Notes under the pieces: model-generated
Database searches by the model: none
Seen by the model: the letters and a program-made list of their open reading frames with translations, nothing else
What the model was told of the DNA's origin: nothing
Shown here: piece by piece, positions 59,512 through 64,000 of the stretch
Position numbering within the stretch: position 1 is the first letter of the stretch
How the letters are laid out: each line of letters begins with the position of its first letter
Translations under genes and position numbers: made by a program
NCBI GenBank assembly: GCA_965276825.1
Contig: OZ255630.1
Location: forward strand, 3,782,001 to 3,846,000
Direction of reading: 5' to 3'
Source of the DNA: G965276765 sp965276825
Lineage (GTDB): Bacteria > Actinomycetota > Acidimicrobiia > Acidimicrobiales > Palsa-688
Length of the DNA: 64,000 nucleotides

Positions 59512-60147
59512 ACCGAAGTCGGGATCGGGCGGGGTCTCCTCCGGGTGGAAGCGGCCCTCTTCGGTGTCACCGGGAACCGGGAGCTCGACCCCGGCGGCGC
59601 GCATGGCCTCGGCGAAGTCGGCCAGGCCCGACCGGGGGATGGTCGTGTGGTAGAGCTTCGAGGGGATCCCGGTCGTCTCGGTCGCGGCGGTGGCGATGCG
59701 GTGGGCCATGATGTGGTCGGGATGGCCGTAGAAGCCGTTGGCGTCGTAGGTGACCACGACCTGCGGTCGGTACTGCTCCACGAGGGCGACGAGAGGCTCG
59801 GCGGCCCGGCCCACGTCCATGCCCCAGAAGGCGCCCGGCGCGTGGTTGGTCGCCCAGCCCATCATCCCCGAGTCCCGGTAGCCGAGCAGCTCGAGGTGGC
59901 CGACCCCGAGCTCGTCGGCGGCCCGCTCGAGCTCCACCCGCCGGGCCGCCACCACCTCGTCGGGGTGGTGCCCGGGGTCGCCGGGCTTGACCCCGCCGGG
60001 ACCGTCCCCGCAGCGGCCGTCGGTGCAGGTGACGAGCACCGTGCGCACCCCCTCGGCGGCGTAGCGGGCGAGGATGCCGCCGGTGCTCGTCGCCTCGTCG
60101 TCGGGGTGGGCGTGGACGGCCATCAAGGTGAGCGGCTCGGTGGGCAC
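59284..60147 (-). CDS. PIG-L/LmbE deacetylase, mycothiol Mca/MshB-like
   Basis: 287 residues. The zinc-binding motif AVHAHPDDEATSTGG near residue 12 and the later HPDH pair (YDANGFYGHPDHIMAHRIAT) are characteristic. The length and the segment LLGYRDSGMMGWATNHAPGA match the MshB/Mca group that deacetylates GlcNAc-inositol or cleaves mycothiol S-conjugates, present only in mycothiol-making actinobacteria. Which of the two it is was not resolved. ATG at 60147. The 3' end is antisense to the end of the membrane-protein gene. Confidence 0.85.
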   Translation of the reverse strand: MPTEPLTLMAVHAHPDDEATSTGGILARYAAEGVRTVLVTCTDGRCGDGPGGVKPGDPGHHPDEVVAARRVELERAADELGVGHLELLGYRDSGMMGWATNHAPGAFWGMDVGRAAEPLVALVEQYRPQVVVTYDANGFYGHPDHIMAHRIATAATETTGIPSKLYHTTIPRSGLADFAEAMRAAGVELPVPGDTEEGRFHPEETPPDPDFGSPDELITTTVDVHAYTPVKLAALAAHGSQADNIFFLRLGEGLFDRFFGVEHFIRAFDTTAAPVPEDDLFAGLRPT

Positions 60148-60285
60148 CCGGCCAGGTTAGGGACCGGAAGGAAGCGACTCAGGCGGCGGGAGGCCGCAGG
60201 CGTTGTTGCGAGAGGGTCGAACGGGTCGCGGCCGCCCGAGCTGTTTGCGCACGGGCCCGTACGGGGTCGCCGAAATCCGCTCCTT

Positions 60286-60304
60286 CGGCACTCGGTGCCA
60301 TTAC
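60286..60304 (+). promoter_or_regulatory. candidate MftR operator upstream of mftD
   Basis: CGGCACTCGGTGCCATTAC, identical over 19 bases to the site at 22561-22579 before mftA. It stands 47 bp before the mftD start. A TGTTG follows both copies at 10-11 bases. Chance identity over 19 bases in intergenic regions before two mycofactocin genes is very unlikely. Confidence 0.72.
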
Positions 60305-60350
60305 AGTGGGGGGCTGTTGTGGCCAGCGCCCGACCGAAAGGTTCACCAGC

Positions 60351-61583
60351 ATGCCGAACGCATGGTTCGAGACGATCGCCGAAGCCCAGAGGCGGGCCAA
60401 GAAGAAGCTCCCCCGATCGGTGTACATGGCCCTGATCGCCGGGTCCGAGAAGGGGCTCACCACCGACGACAACACCGCCGCCTTCGCCGAGCTCGGCTTC
60501 GCCCCCCACGTCGCCGGCCTCGCCGCCACCCGGGAGCTGTCGACCACCGTGATGGGCCAGGCGATCTCCCTCCCGGTCATCATCTCCCCGACCGGTGTCC
60601 AGGCTGTGCACCCCGATGGTGAGATCGCCGTGGCCCGCGCCGCGGCCAACCGGGGGACGGTCATGGGCCTCAGCTGCTTCGCGTCCAAGTCGATCGAGGA
60701 CGTCGTCGCGGCCAACCCGAGGACCCTGTTCCAGACTTACTGGGTCGGCAGTCGGGACGAGATCGCCCAGCGCCTCGAGCGGGCCAGGAAGGCGGGAGCG
60801 GTCGGGCTCATCGCCACCTTGGACTGGTCGTTCTCCAACGGACGGGATTGGGGCAGCCCGATCATCCCCGACCACGTCGACCTGAACGCCATGGCTCGTT
60901 TCGCCCCCGAGGTGATCCGCCGGCCCAGGTGGTTGGCCACCTACGCCAGGACGGGCAGCATCCCCGACCTGACCGTCCCCAACCTCAACGCTCCCGGCCA
61001 AGCTCCCCCCACCTTCTTCGGCGCCTACGGGCAGTGGATGCAGACGCCGCCGCCGAGCTGGGAGGACGTCCGCTGGCTGCGCGAGCAGTGGGACGGGCCG
61101 TTCATGCTCAAGGGCATCCAGCGGGTCGACGACGCCAAGCGGGCCGTGGACGCCGGCGTCACCGCCATCTCGGTGTCCAACCACGGCGGCAACAACCTCG
61201 ACGGCACCCCCGCCACCATCCGGGCCCTTCCCGCCGTCGCCGAGGCGGTGGCCGACCACGTCGAGGTCCTCCTCGACGGTGGCATCCGCCGCGGCGGCGA
61301 CGTCGTCAAGGCCCTCGCTCTCGGCGCCAAGGCCGTGATGATCGGACGCGCCTACCTGTGGGGGCTGGCGGCCAACGGCCAGGCCGGAGTGGAGAACGTC
61401 CTCGACATCCTCCACGGCGGGATCGACTCCGCGGTGCTCGGCCTCGGCCACACCGACGTCGCCGAGCTCGGGCCCGACGACGTGATCGTCCCGCCCGGCT
61501 TCACCCGTCGCCTCGGCGCGGGCGGCCCGGTCCACGACCGGACCGCGACCGCCGACCTCGACGCCGCCGTCGCCCGGACCTGA
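60351..61583 (+). CDS. mftD: pre-mycofactocin synthase MftD (FMN-dependent)
   Basis: 410 residues of the FMN-dependent alpha-hydroxy-acid dehydrogenase fold. Visible are LPVIISPTGVQAVHPDGEIA, MGLSCFASKSIEDV, the active-site segment SVSNHGGNNLDGTPATIRAL with catalytic His, and the phosphate-binding GGIRRGGDVVKALALGAKAV. The Met-Pro-Asn-Ala-Trp start and the ending AELGPDDVIVPPGF fit MftD. It oxidatively deaminates the MftA-derived core to pre-mycofactocin. ATG at 60351 with AAAGG upstream. It stands alone here, far from mftA-mftC, between a deacetylase and a histidine kinase. Confidence 0.9.
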   Translation: MPNAWFETIAEAQRRAKKKLPRSVYMALIAGSEKGLTTDDNTAAFAELGFAPHVAGLAATRELSTTVMGQAISLPVIISPTGVQAVHPDGEIAVARAAANRGTVMGLSCFASKSIEDVVAANPRTLFQTYWVGSRDEIAQRLERARKAGAVGLIATLDWSFSNGRDWGSPIIPDHVDLNAMARFAPEVIRRPRWLATYARTGSIPDLTVPNLNAPGQAPPTFFGAYGQWMQTPPPSWEDVRWLREQWDGPFMLKGIQRVDDAKRAVDAGVTAISVSNHGGNNLDGTPATIRALPAVAEAVADHVEVLLDGGIRRGGDVVKALALGAKAVMIGRAYLWGLAANGQAGVENVLDILHGGIDSAVLGLGHTDVAELGPDDVIVPPGFTRRLGAGGPVHDRTATADLDAAVART

Positions 61584-61588
61584 GCCCC

Positions 61589-61653
61589 GCCACCCGGGCC
61601 GTTCGTCGCCGTCCCGGCCCCTCGTCGTCGTCCCGGCCGTGGGCCCGGGTGGC
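61589..61653 (+). terminator. long inverted repeat after mftD
   Basis: GCCACCCGGGCC (61589-61600) and GGCCCGGGTGGC (61642-61653) are perfect 12-bp complements around a 41-nt loop, starting 5 bp after the mftD stop. No T tract. A likely 3' structure limiting read-through to the kinase gene. Confidence 0.5.
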
Positions 61654-61759
61654 CAGGGTCCGGCGCGGCCGCCGGTCTACACTCCCGCCGAGAGATGCGC
61701 GCCGGCGGCGGTGCCATCGGCCTTCGGATGATCGAACCGGGCGACGGGGGACCGATCGG

Positions 61760-64000
<2,241 letters not shown>

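Overview
The window is GC-rich chromosomal DNA with dense third-position G/C, many GTG/TTG starts and many ATGA/GTGA overlaps between genes. Mycofactocin genes, an F420-type LLM oxidoreductase, a mycothiol-type PIG-L deacetylase, ANTAR regulators, a LAL-type LuxR regulator and a DUF222/HNH relic all point to an actinomycete. An acidimicrobial or mycobacterium-like lineage is my inference; the sequence alone does not fix the genus. No rRNA, tRNA, CRISPR array or prophage was seen.

Layout. 1-4.0 kb: acyl-CoA carboxylase genes (a biotin carboxylase cut by the window edge, a divergent carboxyltransferase) and an SDR. 4.0-8.5 kb: a large LAL regulator and a GAF-GGDEF protein. 8.7-15.5 kb: an envelope-stress block on the minus strand (two PRC-barrel proteins, YihY/BrkB protein, aquaporin, two Asp23/Gls24 proteins, two AmaP-like membrane anchors, two small membrane proteins), divergent from an ECF sigma factor that overlaps an unusual zinc-finger anti-sigma/Asp23 fusion. 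15.6-20.8 kb: signalling genes (two GAF-ANTAR, two diguanylate cyclases, one of them broken) and a phosphatidyltransferase. 20.8-32.4 kb: a DUF2231-Rieske protein, then the mycofactocin locus: mftR, divergent mftA-mftC, four tandem mycofactocin-type SDRs, MoxR ATPase, VWA protein, acyl-CoA dehydrogenase and an FAD oxidoreductase. 32.3-37.8 kb: a 5.4-kb segment flanked by a 33-bp direct repeat, holding a LysM protein, a receiver/degenerate-GGDEF/GT2 fusion and several gene relics. 37.8-47.4 kb: a monooxygenase-esterase fusion, an AI-2E-type permease, and a leucine/isovalerate catabolic operon with a divergent TetR gene. 47.5-53.2 kb: VOC protein, L,D-transpeptidase, phosphodiester glycosidase, then an ars operon (arsR, frameshifted arsI, acr3, arsC). 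53.4-64 kb: small conserved proteins, an orphan PilT-like ATPase, LLM oxidoreductase, phosphoesterase, AsnC regulator, membrane protein, PIG-L deacetylase, mftD, and a hybrid histidine kinase cut by the window end.

The main story is a split mycofactocin system. The precursor gene (mftA) and radical SAM maturase (mftC) lie 37.6 kb from the flavoenzyme mftD, with no mftB, mftE or mftF visible in the window. A 19-bp sequence with a GGCAC/GTGCC inverted repeat stands before both mftA and mftD, which suggests one regulator, probably MftR, controls both. The four adjacent SDRs are the expected NAD(P)-sequestering clients of the cofactor.

Several genes carry frameshifts or nonsense codons (diguanylate cyclase near 20 kb, DUF222/HNH near 36.7 kb, arsI near 52.4 kb). 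These may be real decay or assembly errors and should be checked against reads.
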